The position numbers were made by a program, and so were the translations under genes. From contig JAETXT010000004.1 of NCBI GenBank assembly GCA_019188255.1, positions 5,580,001 through 5,644,000 on the forward strand: a stretch of 64,000 bases of DNA. Reading direction: 5' to 3'. Shown here piece after piece: positions 11,279-22,078 of this stretch. The notes beneath the pieces are model-generated. The model searched no databases, was not told where the DNA came from, and was given only the letters and a program-made list of their open reading frames with translations. The stretch is from Verticillium longisporum. Taxonomy: Eukaryota > Ascomycota > Sordariomycetes > Glomerellales > Plectosphaerellaceae. How positions within the stretch are numbered: the stretch's first letter is position 1; every line of letters begins with the position of its first letter.

Positions 11279-14200
11279 ATGGCGGATCCGGCAATAGAGC
11301 CCTTCATGGCTGCCGACGCCCTTGCACACCCTCGCCGTCGACTCTCCGCATCAACAACGGCTGATCAGGGCCGGCCGAAGACCTCACTGCCCGAGACCAA
11401 CAACCTTGATCCAGATACTTGCAGGATATGCCGAGGTGAGGCGACACCCGACGAACCGCTTTTCTACCCCTGCAAATGCAGCGGCAGTATCAAATATGTG
11501 CACCAAGAGTGCCTGATGGAATGGCTGTCGCACTCGCAGAAGAAGCACTGCGAGCTGTGCAAAACGCCTTTCCGATTCACTAAGCTGTACTCGCCTAAAA
11601 TGCCGAACACACTTCCTGTCCATGTCTTTATCGGCCATGTAGCGAAATATCTCTTTCGGAACATTTTGACGTGGCTCCGGGCCGGCTTGGTGGCAGTGGT
11701 CTGGCTCTGTTGGCTACCTTGGCTCATGCGTTCTGTCTGGTCGTTTCTGTTTTGGCTGAGCGACGAAGGCCTTGGTGGTGGACAATTCTGGATCCCCGCC
11801 AACATCTCGGCATCGCATCCCGGACACCCATACATCGGCTTGAAGTACCTTGACGCCTGCCCTCTCAACAAGTCCGCTTACAAGTCAGCCATGAGTCCAA
11901 ATCTTGGCCGCAACATGAATGGACTCTTGCAGACCCATTCCACAGCACCTTTCTCCGGGTCATGGCACGGATTCGACATCACCACCGATGACTCCTTGAC
12001 CGCAGGTTTGCTGAGGCTCTTTTTCGGGTCCATGCCACCCTCCTCCACAGTTAGCCATAGTATCCCTGGGGCTGCTACGTCCTTGGATCCGCATGCGTCC
12101 CTCCTGAGTAACGTTTCGTTCCTTCGAAACTTTTCGCGCTATCCTGTACTGAACCGGACGCTCATCAACATCTTCGAGGGCCAGATCATTACCATTCTGG
12201 TCATTATCTGTTTCATTCTTGTCATCCTGGTCCGTGACTACGTGGTTCAACAACAGCCCGAGATTAACATGCGAGCTGCTTTTGCGGCTAATGAGCAAGA
12301 GCAGCACCAGCACCAGCATCAACACGAGAATGATGAAGAACAGCGAATGGCCGCACAAGTAGAGAATCTTCCGGGGCCAGATGATGATTGGGTTGACCAA
12401 GACGACGACGGATCTGCTGCAGAGTGGCAAAATCAGGTGCTCGACTTACCTTTTGGGAACATTGGCCCGCGCTGGGAGCAGGATAACAGTCAAGCCGAAG
12501 GTTCCAACGGGCCTTTTGCCCAACCGCAGCCTCAGTCAAGCGCGGAGGAGCAGGCCGAAGTGTCAGAGTTAGTGACTGATACCCTCGCGAATCTTGCCCC
12601 GTCTCCGGCACAAAACTCCGACATTATGGACACGGAGCAGCCTCAAAGCCCCGTAGCTACGGTCCACGAGTATCTGAGAATCTATCGGCAATCGAACGGA
12701 GATCCGCACCTGATCCTCCAAGCTATTCAGGATGAGGGTTTAGAGGACAAGCTTGGATACTGGGCCCGTGTCACCAGGTCCATGATTGATAAGACGAACG
12801 GCAATCCGCCCCAACAACCCAGCACTGAGGAAGGGCAACAGTCGCGAGGACATAGATGGGCTGATGGGCCATCAGGGGAAGAACTCCCAATTGTACAGCT
12901 TCCTCTACCTTCGACGCCTGAATTCGCTTGGCATGGCGGCATGACGAGTGCCAATGACGATTTTTCGGAGGCCAAGGGCAAAGAAAAGGAAGATGAGGTG
13001 CCCGAGGAGTCTCAAGCTTCGCCCATTGCTTCCGGGTCATCATCATCGTGGAACAATGCTCTGAGGCCTCGGTCTGTCTCGGATGGCCCCCAGAGAGCGG
13101 CTACCGTCAATCCCCTGGCCAACAACAGCTGGTCGTTCTCGGCTTTGCCAGCTGAGGCTCCTGCACGCGGAAACGCATCTCCACAGGAGCTACCACAAGT
13201 AACAGAACAGCCTGATGATGCGTGGGAGAGAACCGGTGCACCAAGAACGCCGACTCCAGTTGACTGGACCTGGACGCCTGCTGCAGGAGAGGAGATCGAG
13301 GAGCTTGAGGCACAAATCGACGCCTCGAACCTGGATGACGTTAGCACTGCGGCCTCAGCATCAGGTTCCGCACACGCTGCCTTTGAACACCTTGAGCTCG
13401 ACCAGGCCAGCCTCGATATAAACCCCGATGGTGCAGACATTCGAGAACAGGAGCCTGGTGTGGCAAATGCCGGCGATGTGGCGGTGCCTCAGCGACCCCC
13501 TCTCCAGCGCGGCGTCATGGATCGCCTTGCTGATTTCATGTGGGATGGCATAGAAGCTCGGGAGCTAGACATCGGAGCTGGCCATGCTGACATTCTCGAC
13601 GCTGATCATGTTCACGATAATGCTGGTGATGACGAGCTTTTCGAAGAAGCGATCCCTCTGGAGGGCGATAACCCTGACGACTTTCAACGCGATCCAGAAG
13701 TTGTCGAAGCGGCAGTGGCAGCGGGCTTGGATCCCGAAGCCATGGATGATGCGGAAGATATCGAGGGCGTACTGGAGCTCATTGGCATGCGTGGACCCCT
13801 TGTGGGACTGTTCCAAAATGCTGTTTTCTGCGCAGTCTTGGTTTCCGTCACCATCTTCATCTGCGTCTTCATTCCCTATAATATCGGGCGCGTCAGCGTG
13901 TGGGCGGCAATGAACCCGATGCGCTTGGTTCGTATGCTGTTCAGCTTCACGAAGTTCATCCAAGATCTTGCTGTCGCTATCGTGGCGGGATTCTGTAGCC
14001 TACTATTGGGTGCCATGTTCGTGGTCGGCAACGCTCTAGGACTTTGGTTGCCCTCAGCGCGTCGGTCCTGCGAGAACCTCATGGCTCACACTTGGAATCT
14101 GTCAGACCATGCAGGAAAGCGAATCCTCGAGAGTCTGAGTGGCGAACTTCCCCTGATTTCTGCTACGGAAATGCAGAATTTCTCTGCCATCAGCCATGAG

Positions 14201-16638
14201 GCATTGCAGACGCTTAAGAGTCAAGTCGCGGCCCTGTTTGTCGGTGTCGGGGCTGCTTTAGACGTAGTTTTCGACGGAAAACTCCCCAGCAAGGCGTTGC
14301 ACTTCATCGTTTGGGCAGGCCAGGTTGGAGTATCTGCCCTGGACTTGATGCGTGACTTGCCGCATATTCTTCTCAACCCCGCCAGCTGGGTCATCAGTTT
14401 CGATGTCCCCGATGTGCCAGTCGGCGTTGACCCTGCGCTGGCATCATGGTCAGGGCCCGACCGTTTCTGGGCCATTTTGTGTGGTTATCTCAGCATGTCT
14501 GGTGTGGGAGCTCTGTACCTGCGCAGAGGCACACCATTTTCGAACGGACAAATCGCCCAAGAGTGGGAGGCATCGTTGATTGACCTCCTTAATCAAGCCA
14601 GCGGCGTCATGAAGGTCATCTTGATCATCAGCATCGAGATGCTCGCCTTCCCGCTCTACTGTGGCCTCCTTCTGGATGCTGCACTACTTCCTCTTTTCGA
14701 AGATGCCAGCTTAAAGTCCCGGATGGCTTTCACCATCAATTACCCCCTAACGTCAATATTTGTGCATTGGTTTGTAGGCACTGGATACATGTTCCATTTC
14801 GCGCTCTTCGTATCTATGTGTCGAAAGATCATGCGCAAGGGGGTACTATGTAAGTTCAATGGACATTGGGTTCCCCGAAGGCAAAATTAACACGTCCAGA
14901 CTTTATTCGAGACCCCGATGATCCCGATTTCCACCCAGTTCGCGACGTGCTCGAGCGCAATGTCGTAACGCAACTTCGAAAGATACTGTTCTCCGCATTC
15001 GTGTACGGCGCGTTGGTTATTGTCTGCCTGGGGGGTGTTGTCTGGGGGCTATCCTTCACCGTGCCCAACGTGCTGCCGATTCACTACTCGTCGAACGAGC
15101 CGGTACTGGAGTTCCCGATCGACCTACTCTTTTATAACTTTGCCATGCCACTCGCTGTCAAGTTCTTCAAACCCAGCGATGGCCTCCACGCTATGTACAC
15201 CTGGTGGCTTCGAAAATGCGCTCGCGGCCTACGTCTCACCTGGTTCCTGTTTGGTGAGCGTCGTATTGATGAAGAAGGTACGCTGGTTCTGCGCTCCTCG
15301 TCCAGATACAGCTCCCTCCCGTGGTGGAAGCGCTTCTTCCTTGAGGTCAACCAGAAGAGTCAGGTGGTGCCCAAGAGATGGAAGAACACGTTTAAAGGTG
15401 GTACTGCCAAGCCATCATTGGCGCTCAGCAAAGAGAAGTTCACCAGCTCCAGTCTACGAAAACGCAGACTCGTCGAGTCCGGTCAGCTAATCAAAGACGG
15501 TGTCTTTGTGCGCACGCCGGGGTCTGATCAGGTCAAGATTCCCAAAGGCGACAAGGTGTTCATGGAAGTATCCGAGGATGATGAACGCATGGATGGCAAG
15601 CCTGATCTTCCTGATACGGACCTGTACTCGTCCGACCAATATCAGTTGATTTACCTGCCGCCGCATTTCAAAGCCCGTATTTTCCTCTTCATCCTCTTCA
15701 TCTGGGTCTTCGCCGCAGTCACTGGCGTTGGCTTCACCATCGTCCCTCTCGTTTTTGGGCGCAAGATGTTCGAGATCCTTATTCCGGCGCACATCCGTAC
15801 CAACGACATATACGCATTCAGCATTGGCATCTACATTCTCGGCTCCGCTGCCTACCTGGCCTTCCATCTCCATTCAATCATTGGAAAGGTCCGCAGCTGG
15901 AGTGCGACTGCTCTGCGGACTGTATTTGCTAGCGAGGCACCAGCACGCTTGGCACGTCTCGTGGCGCGAGCTTCGAAGCTCGTGTATACGTACACTACTC
16001 TACTCGTCGTCTTCCCCCTGATGCTCACCTCTCTCATGGAGCTGTATCTCATCATACCGCTCCACACATATGTCAACCCCCCCTCTCCATACGCACTACC
16101 CTTAGAAAATACCGGTACGTTGGCTGCTGGTGTTGCCGCGCCTAATCAGCACACCGCCCGGGTAATCCAGTCTTGGACCCTGGGCCTCTTGTACGTCAAG
16201 CTCGGTGCACGCATCATGACAAGTCTCTACGAAGGTCACCGCCCCGCGCACGCTGTTCGCGCCGTCCTTCGACGTGGTTGGCTTGACCCCGACGCTGGCG
16301 TTTTGACACGGGCTTTCGTCATTCCTGGCTTGTTTGTCGGCGGGCTCGCCCTCTTTGGCCCGGCCTACGGTGCCAGCCTTCTCGAGGCTCGTGGCATGCT
16401 TGGCTCTCCCAGCCCGGCGCCACACGAGCTCAAGATGGTGTACCGCCTCGCATACCCGGCGGCTGCCTTCAGTGCGCTGGCGGCGGTTCTGTTGTGGAGT
16501 GTGCTCGGGGTGTTCCACTCATGGAAGGTGAGAATACGGGACGAGGCGTATCTCATTGGAGAAAGACTACACAACTTCGGCATAGGCACCGTTGGGGCCA
16601 CTGCTGGGAGGGCGCAGTGGCGCGGAGCAAGGATGTGA
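11279..16638 (+). CDS. ERAD E3 ubiquitin ligase Doa10/Ssm4 (RING-CH, MARCH6 type)
   Basis: Two exons, 11279-14849 and 14900-16638, with a 50-nt intron (donor GTAAGT, branch TTAAC), give about 1769 residues. A RING-CH (C4HC3) domain sits at the N-terminus: C48, C51, C65, C67, H75, C78, C91, C94. It is followed by paired hydrophobic segments, a long acidic Gln/Glu-rich cytosolic loop (about 340-830), and then many more membrane segments including the conserved region after FIRDPDDPDFHPVRD at the exon junction. Doa10 is a polytopic ER and inner nuclear membrane ligase that works with Ubc6 and Ubc7 to mark misfolded membrane and soluble proteins for the proteasome. Yeast Ssm4 is about 1319 residues; the longer acidic loop accounts for most of the difference. 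The frame is intact throughout. Confidence 0.92.
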
Positions 16639-17125
16639 TGCGTCGACGAGATCATGACCACATCCCGAACGATTTTAAACTAGTCTAGACAGTAAGTTTA
16701 ACAGCGAATGTAATTTTATGCGTCTGATTACTGTCGCTTGTGCACCGGTATGAATAATTTGCGTGATGCTTGCTGCTGGTAGCGGGCCCTCCGTCGTGTC
16801 CCTCACAAGCAAAAGTTGAAGCACCAACTGGTTGGCGTGGCAATCTTTCCCTTGCCGACCCTCCATGTATGGTCATTCTCACTACGCGGTGCTGACACTT
16901 TCCACGTCCGTTTGGTGGATCGTTGCAAGCCAATGTGAATGTTCTCCAAGCGCCTGTCACGCGCTGTGTATTTGTGAATCCCATCAGTCACTTTGCTCGT
17001 CTCGTCTAGGTGTACAGAGATATCTCACATCCCCCCCTCACAACACACAACAACTTTTGGTATATGCCCCCCCTCGCCTCATGCCCCAACTGTCATTCAT
17101 TTCTTCAACTCGGAGACCCATTAAT
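16639..17125. other. Intergenic, convergent 3' ends
   Basis: Gap between the convergent Doa10 and BIM1-like genes. No coding signal seen. Confidence 0.5.
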
Positions 17126-17941
17126 TTACATCATCAGAACAGCGCCAGCAAGCGCCGCCGCCACGGAGACGGCGCCAAGCATGCCGCTCAGCGAAGAGGC
17201 GGCGCTGTTGTTGCCGCCAGTGGCAGCGCCAGACTCGGCAGAGGCGGTCCCCGAGCTGGTGGGCGACGAGGTAGCCGAGCCGGTGGAGCTCGCAGAGTCC
17301 GAGTTGGATTCGAGCAGGGCCGAGAGGTCGCTGTTGTCGCTGGTCGTGACCGTCACGTCGGTGCCGTTCTTGCACTTGCTGTTCTCGGAGCCGGTGCCTT
17401 CGACAAAGTTGACGGTGGCGCACTGCGAGGCACGGTCAGCATGACATTTCTCAAGATGGTCTTTCCCCAGAGATGGCCTTTCTCAGAAGATGGCATTTCT
17501 CAAAACGGCGGGCAAGGGAGGGATACTCACAGCGTAGAGAATGCCGTCGGTGGCGCTGCCGATTATGTTGATGACGCCGCGGCTGCCGACCCAGCTCTCA
17601 GGCGCCGTCACGCCAGGCTGGCAGCTTGAGCCGTAGCCCGTGGTGCGGTAGATGTGGTGGAGCTGCGTCCACTCGGCGGAGCCAAAGTCGGACGTGTTGA
17701 CGGTGGCGCGGATGAGCCAGTCGGACTGGGCGTGGAGGTCTACGAGGGCAATGGCGTCTCCGCCAACGTGGAAGTCGACGGCCGAGTCGCTGCTGGAGGG
17801 CTTGTGGCCGCCGCAGGGGCCGGTGTCCTGTCGCGCCGTGTCGCTGCCGCCAATGTGTGAGTCTGGAGCCTCGATTGTGAAGTGGGCGGAGGAGGTGAGG
17901 GCGAGGGCGGCGGTGGTGAGGAGGGTCGTGAGGCGGGCCAT
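17126..17941 (-). CDS. BIM1/X325 LPMO-like copper-binding GPI-anchored protein
   Basis: Exons 17941-17531 and 17422-17126 give 235 residues. A signal peptide of about 19 residues ends in SSA and is followed directly by His (HFTIEAP), the free N-terminal His of a copper histidine brace. Further family marks are GPCGG, the SSCQPG loop, and CATVNFVEG after the intron. The C-terminus is Ser/Thr/Gly-rich and ends in a hydrophobic tail, as expected of a GPI attachment signal. This family (X325, PF20238-type) resembles lytic polysaccharide monooxygenases in fold but lacks shown oxidative activity; in Cryptococcus, Bim1 helps copper uptake at the cell surface. The 108-nt intron is longer than its neighbours because of a minisatellite. 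An extracellular copper role is inferred from family. Confidence 0.82.
17441..17504 (-). repeat. Intronic minisatellite, about 17-nt unit x4
   Basis: Four imperfect units (17441-17455, 17456-17472, 17473-17489, 17490-17504) of the plus-strand form atggcctttctcagaag fill most of the intron of the BIM1-like gene. Differences between units are single substitutions and 2-nt length changes. Confidence 0.8.
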
Positions 17942-19769
17942 GTTGGCGGTGGTGTGTGATGTGTCTTGTGTGAAAGGTGATTGATCGCGTCTACGAGCAA
18001 TTGGTCTTGAAGAATTTCTGTGTGATAGAGGTGATGACCAAGTTTGTTTGGTTCTGGCAAGCAGGCGTGGCGGGGAGATTGTACTGGGAGTCGAGAGTCT
18101 TTTAAGGGAGGTGTACCTGGATGGAAGACACAGGCATGGAGCTCCCACCCCGGAGAGCGGAGAGGAGGGGTGCCGAGCTTCTGCTTGGTCTCTGGGTCGA
18201 AGCAGCAACTTTCCCGTCTGAGACTAGCGGATGTCATGGTGAGGCCGTTGGCGCAACTCGGCAGAGGACGAGCTCGTGGTCATCTTCACTTTGAGGCGGT
18301 CAGACGAGGTAAAATCCCCAGCAAGTCGTACCCCTCTACGGAAGCACGGCAGGCTTGCGGTCTACTGAAACGAATGACGAGGACTTTCACGACTGGAAGC
18401 GCTGCCGAGCTCCGACCGAAGAAGCTCCAGGGTCAATATTCACTCGAAGATATGCGGTTCGAATGCCATTAGTGTTTGACGATGCAGGACGGACCCTGCT
18501 TAACGGTCCGCCCTCGTGCGGCATGATGCATCGTGGCTGACTCCAGATTCTGTGGATGTTGCCACGAGGTAGATGGTCGCGTTTCAGCGGGCGATATCCA
18601 AAAGTGGTGTTGACATTCGTCAAGACGCATGCACAGCAGGCTGCAGATGGCGATGATTCTCACCAGATCCAGGCGTTGGGTTCTAAAGGTGGGGCTGGGG
18701 TTGGTAAGGCGGGAAGGGACGACCGTGAGCAGGGGTCCTTTTGGGTTGCATTAGCGGCATGGTCTGGGTGCGCCTTCTCCTTCTGCCCGCCAATGATAGC
18801 AGGACATGCGCTCGGTTGCGCGCATTTGAGCAAGTTACCCACGTCTTGGCGTCCGGGGCTCTGGGTCCACCACGAACTATCAAGGTCATGGCTCTTGCTT
18901 GTTCCGTCTTCGTCTCGTCCAGAACTGCTCCTGCCCTCCGTCGATGTAAGTAGAATTTTTGCTACAGGGCGCTCTCAGCGCGTTCGACGCTGGCCACGAG
19001 CCCCAACAGACTTGACGGAAGTCGCCAGGGAGGATCTAGGAGGACCTAACCCAAAGCCAAATGTGAACTACTACGATCTCGGTCCTGAGACGATCATCTC
19101 AACTCCAAGACATGACGTTCCTCCTGTTGCCCTTGAGGCCGAAACATCAGGCCGAAAACAAATCGATTGTTATAACACGTCCACTACATCGCGCTGACAC
19201 AGCCACCCCATGAAGATGACAGGAAGAACAGAACCAGCACTAACGCAACCCATCTGACAAAGGGCCGTTGCTCCTAATTAGCCAAGTGGTCTGAAGCAGC
19301 AGCGCCAGTAAGGTTATGATCTGTGATGACTGGGTAATCGAAAAGGATTACTCGCTCATGGCGAGCTAACTGGTCAGCAGAATTTATCACCTGTCAGTGG
19401 CGTATGTGCGTGAGTGGGCAGTGTGCTGATAGATGTGCGGAATCCGCGCCAGCCCGCCGCGCCTCTTGAACTTGCTCAATCCACCGCAACCCCTCCGACC
19501 TCCCGACGTCGCATCTTACCTCCTCCACTACACCACAATCGGCTCTCGGAACGCGTTGATGCTTTTTGGTCTACCCAGCGGCGACATGCTTGACTGAAGC
19601 TGACAGCCGATTCCCCGAGGACCTCGACAGGCTCGCTCGGCTCATCAGTACTCTATCCCTTGCCAAATCAACCTGAGAGGAAGAGTACAATCGCTCATTC
19701 GATTCTGGCCGCAACTGGATCGACGGCTTCCCACGACTCCCTCGATTAAACAGGCTTTCACTGCTCGTC
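17942..19769. other. Intergenic 1.8 kb, divergent promoters
   Basis: Upstream regions of the BIM1-like gene (minus) and the ferric-reductase-like gene (plus). A 213-codon ORF at 18556-19197 has no hydrophobic, domain or splice logic I could recognise and was not called. Confidence 0.45.
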
Positions 19770-21707
19770 ATGAACCACGAACACCACGGCGGCGGCGGAG
19801 GCGGAGGCGGCGCTGGAGGACTTCAGGCCACAAACAAACACCTTGCCGAATCATACTGGTACATCATCGCAGGCGCCACGGGGTTTGCGGCAGCCATCCG
19901 TGGCATCAACTATCTCGAGGGACGCCGACGACTCAGGCGGCACCATGCACAGTCTCTCGCGCACCCCACCAAACCAGACGGCCGTCTGACGCAAGCATGG
20001 GCGACTGCGACGGCTATCGTTCGCGAAGCGGCCTATCCGCGATTCTTCGTTCCTAAGAAAGGTCTTCGTTGGGCTTCACCACCATCGCTCGGCCGCATTC
20101 TCCTTCTCGTCGCCTACTGGGCTGTCATCATCAACATGATGACAGCCCACGGCGCCATCATCAAGGACGTCTTTTACTGGGAGCGCATCGGTTTCCGCAA
20201 CGGTTGGACAACAATCATGCAGATGCCGCTGCTTTATCTCTTGTCCATGAAGTTTAACATCATCGGCTACCTCACGGGCACCAGCCACGAGCGACTCAAT
20301 TGGCTCCATCGATGGGTCGGTCGCACCATGTTCGTGACAGCGACTGTACACGGATTCCACTTCTGGACGCAGTGGGAAAGAGCCGAGATTATCGAGATCC
20401 AGATGAAGATCTTGCCCATCACAAAGCAAGGACTTGGTGCCTGGGCGCTCCTGCTGTGGACCATCCTGACCACCTTCAAGCCCTTCCGACACATGGCCTA
20501 CGAGCTGTTCATCATCCAGCACGTTCTGACTGCGATAATCTTCCTGTGGCTGGTCTATGTGCACATTCCCGAGCCTGCCCGGCCCTACTTGTGGTTCAGC
20601 GTTGCCTGCATCTGTTTCGATCGTCTCGCCCGCTGGGGCCTGCTACTGTGGCAGAATTTGCGACCAAAGCCGGACAGATCGGATTGCAAGGGAACGAAGC
20701 GAATCGGTCACCAGGCACAGGTTAGGGCAGTAGGCTCATCGACCACCGTTCTGACGATCAAGGATGTGTCTTTCTCGTGGAAGGCTGGTCAGCATCTGTA
20801 CCTCTGGCTGCCGCGGCTCGGTCCATTCGAAGCTCACCCGTACACGATTGCATGTGCGCATCAATTGCCCGAAACATGCATCTGCAACAGTGTGCAGCTC
20901 GTCATTCGAAAGCACGGCGGTTTTTCCAAGCGACTCCACAACCACGCGCAAAAGATGCAGCAGGCTGGCCGAAGCGAAACACTCACTGCTTTTGTCGTGG
21001 GACCGTTCGGAGCGCCCCCACGGTGGGATATCTACGAGACGGTCATTCTCATCTCAGCCTCGACAGGAGCTTCCTTTACCCTTCCCATACTCGAGGCCAT
21101 CGTGCAGGAGCGAGCCAAGACGTGCGTGAAGCGGGTCGAGTTTGTGTTGACAGCGTGTCAAGGCGAGGAGATTGATTTTTACCTACAAAGGCTGCGCGAG
21201 GCAGTGGATCGAGCTCACGGGATGGGTCTCGAATTGACGGTGCACGTCGCTATCACGCGCTCCGATGCAGATATAGAGGCTGTGACGAGCGTTCTCAACG
21301 GCGATGGACGAGTTGGCACCACAGAATCGCTGCTACACAGGAGAGGAAACTCTAGCAGCTCAGACGCCGAGGATGGTGAGATGGAAGAGAAGGATAGCAT
21401 TAGAGCTGCGAACCCTGAGAACCAGCCAGGCTGCCACATGATGAAGGGGAGCTGCTGTGCCGGAGGAAGCTCAAGTAGCGGTGGCTCCGACTTTCTGCGA
21501 CAGTATACGACGAGACTAGACATTGAGTCACTCATCCGCGAGCCCGTCGAGACGGCAGGTGGAGAGACGTCAGTGGTGGTATGTGGTGGGCAATCCCTGA
21601 CGAGTTCGGTGCGCAACTGCGTGACACGGTTGTCGGACGAGAGAGCAGTACACAAGGGAACAGGAGCTCAGGGCATACACCTGTATGTGGAGGAGTACTC
21701 GTTTTAG
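19770..21707 (+). CDS. Ferric reductase-like transmembrane flavocytochrome (FRE family)
   Basis: Intronless, 645 residues. After a His/Gly-rich N-terminus (HEHH then a Gly run) come about seven hydrophobic segments with the haem histidines in HRWVGRTMFV...VHGFHFW and, one helix later, FIIQHV...VYVH. The cytosolic part has the FAD-binding HPYTIA motif (HPFTIA type) and the GPFG nucleotide motif, then the NAD-binding half. The protein would move electrons from NADPH through FAD and two haems to extracellular Fe(III) or Cu(II), feeding metal uptake. Inside the C-terminal nucleotide domain an insertion (about residues 510-590) is rich in Ser/Glu and holds a CHMMKGSCC cluster that could bind metal. 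The neighbouring BIM1-like gene also points to copper/iron handling, though the two are 1.8 kb apart. No frame break. Confidence 0.82.
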   Translation: MNHEHHGGGGGGGGAGGLQATNKHLAESYWYIIAGATGFAAAIRGINYLEGRRRLRRHHAQSLAHPTKPDGRLTQAWATATAIVREAAYPRFFVPKKGLRWASPPSLGRILLLVAYWAVIINMMTAHGAIIKDVFYWERIGFRNGWTTIMQMPLLYLLSMKFNIIGYLTGTSHERLNWLHRWVGRTMFVTATVHGFHFWTQWERAEIIEIQMKILPITKQGLGAWALLLWTILTTFKPFRHMAYELFIIQHVLTAIIFLWLVYVHIPEPARPYLWFSVACICFDRLARWGLLLWQNLRPKPDRSDCKGTKRIGHQAQVRAVGSSTTVLTIKDVSFSWKAGQHLYLWLPRLGPFEAHPYTIACAHQLPETCICNSVQLVIRKHGGFSKRLHNHAQKMQQAGRSETLTAFVVGPFGAPPRWDIYETVILISASTGASFTLPILEAIVQERAKTCVKRVEFVLTACQGEEIDFYLQRLREAVDRAHGMGLELTVHVAITRSDADIEAVTSVLNGDGRVGTTESLLHRRGNSSSSDAEDGEMEEKDSIRAANPENQPGCHMMKGSCCAGGSSSSGGSDFLRQYTTRLDIESLIREPVETAGGETSVVVCGGQSLTSSVRNCVTRLSDERAVHKGTGAQGIHLYVEEYSF

Positions 21708-22078
21708 ATTATGGTCTGAAGATGGCATTATAATACCCAAATACAAGAATTCAGAAAGGAGACTCAGAAAGAATCATTGACCATAAAGAGGGCCCCAGGC
21801 ATGATGTTGGCGGGGAACAACCCATCGCAGGCGATGTCACGCTGTTACCCCTCCATCCCGGTGAAAAGGCTATGCTTCGGTCAAGCTTCTCACCGAGATG
21901 CAGCCAATCACCACATGGCAATGCATAGCTGCACGCCCAAAAATTTCCCCTCCAACGGGCCCGCGACTGACCTTGGGCTCGACCAACAAACAGCCTCGAC
22001 TCACACGCAGCACCCCTCGATAGACCCTCTTTCTCTCTTTTTAACCCCTCCCTAATCCGGCCCTACACTACCCCTGGC
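21708..22078. other. Intergenic, ArgRS promoter
   Basis: Contains the core promoter of the ArgRS gene, including a CT-rich tract just upstream of the first ATG. Confidence 0.5.
22025..22053 (+). promoter_or_regulatory. CT-rich core promoter tract
   Basis: A pyrimidine-rich run (ccctctttctctc and on) about 30-50 nt before the first ATG, typical of highly expressed housekeeping genes in filamentous fungi, which often lack TATA boxes. Called from composition only. Confidence 0.4.

Noticed and set aside
18556..19197. 213-codon ORF between the BIM1-like and ferric-reductase genes
   Set aside because: No domain, signal or membrane pattern, no recognisable homology; composition reads like chance open frame in GC-rich intergenic DNA.
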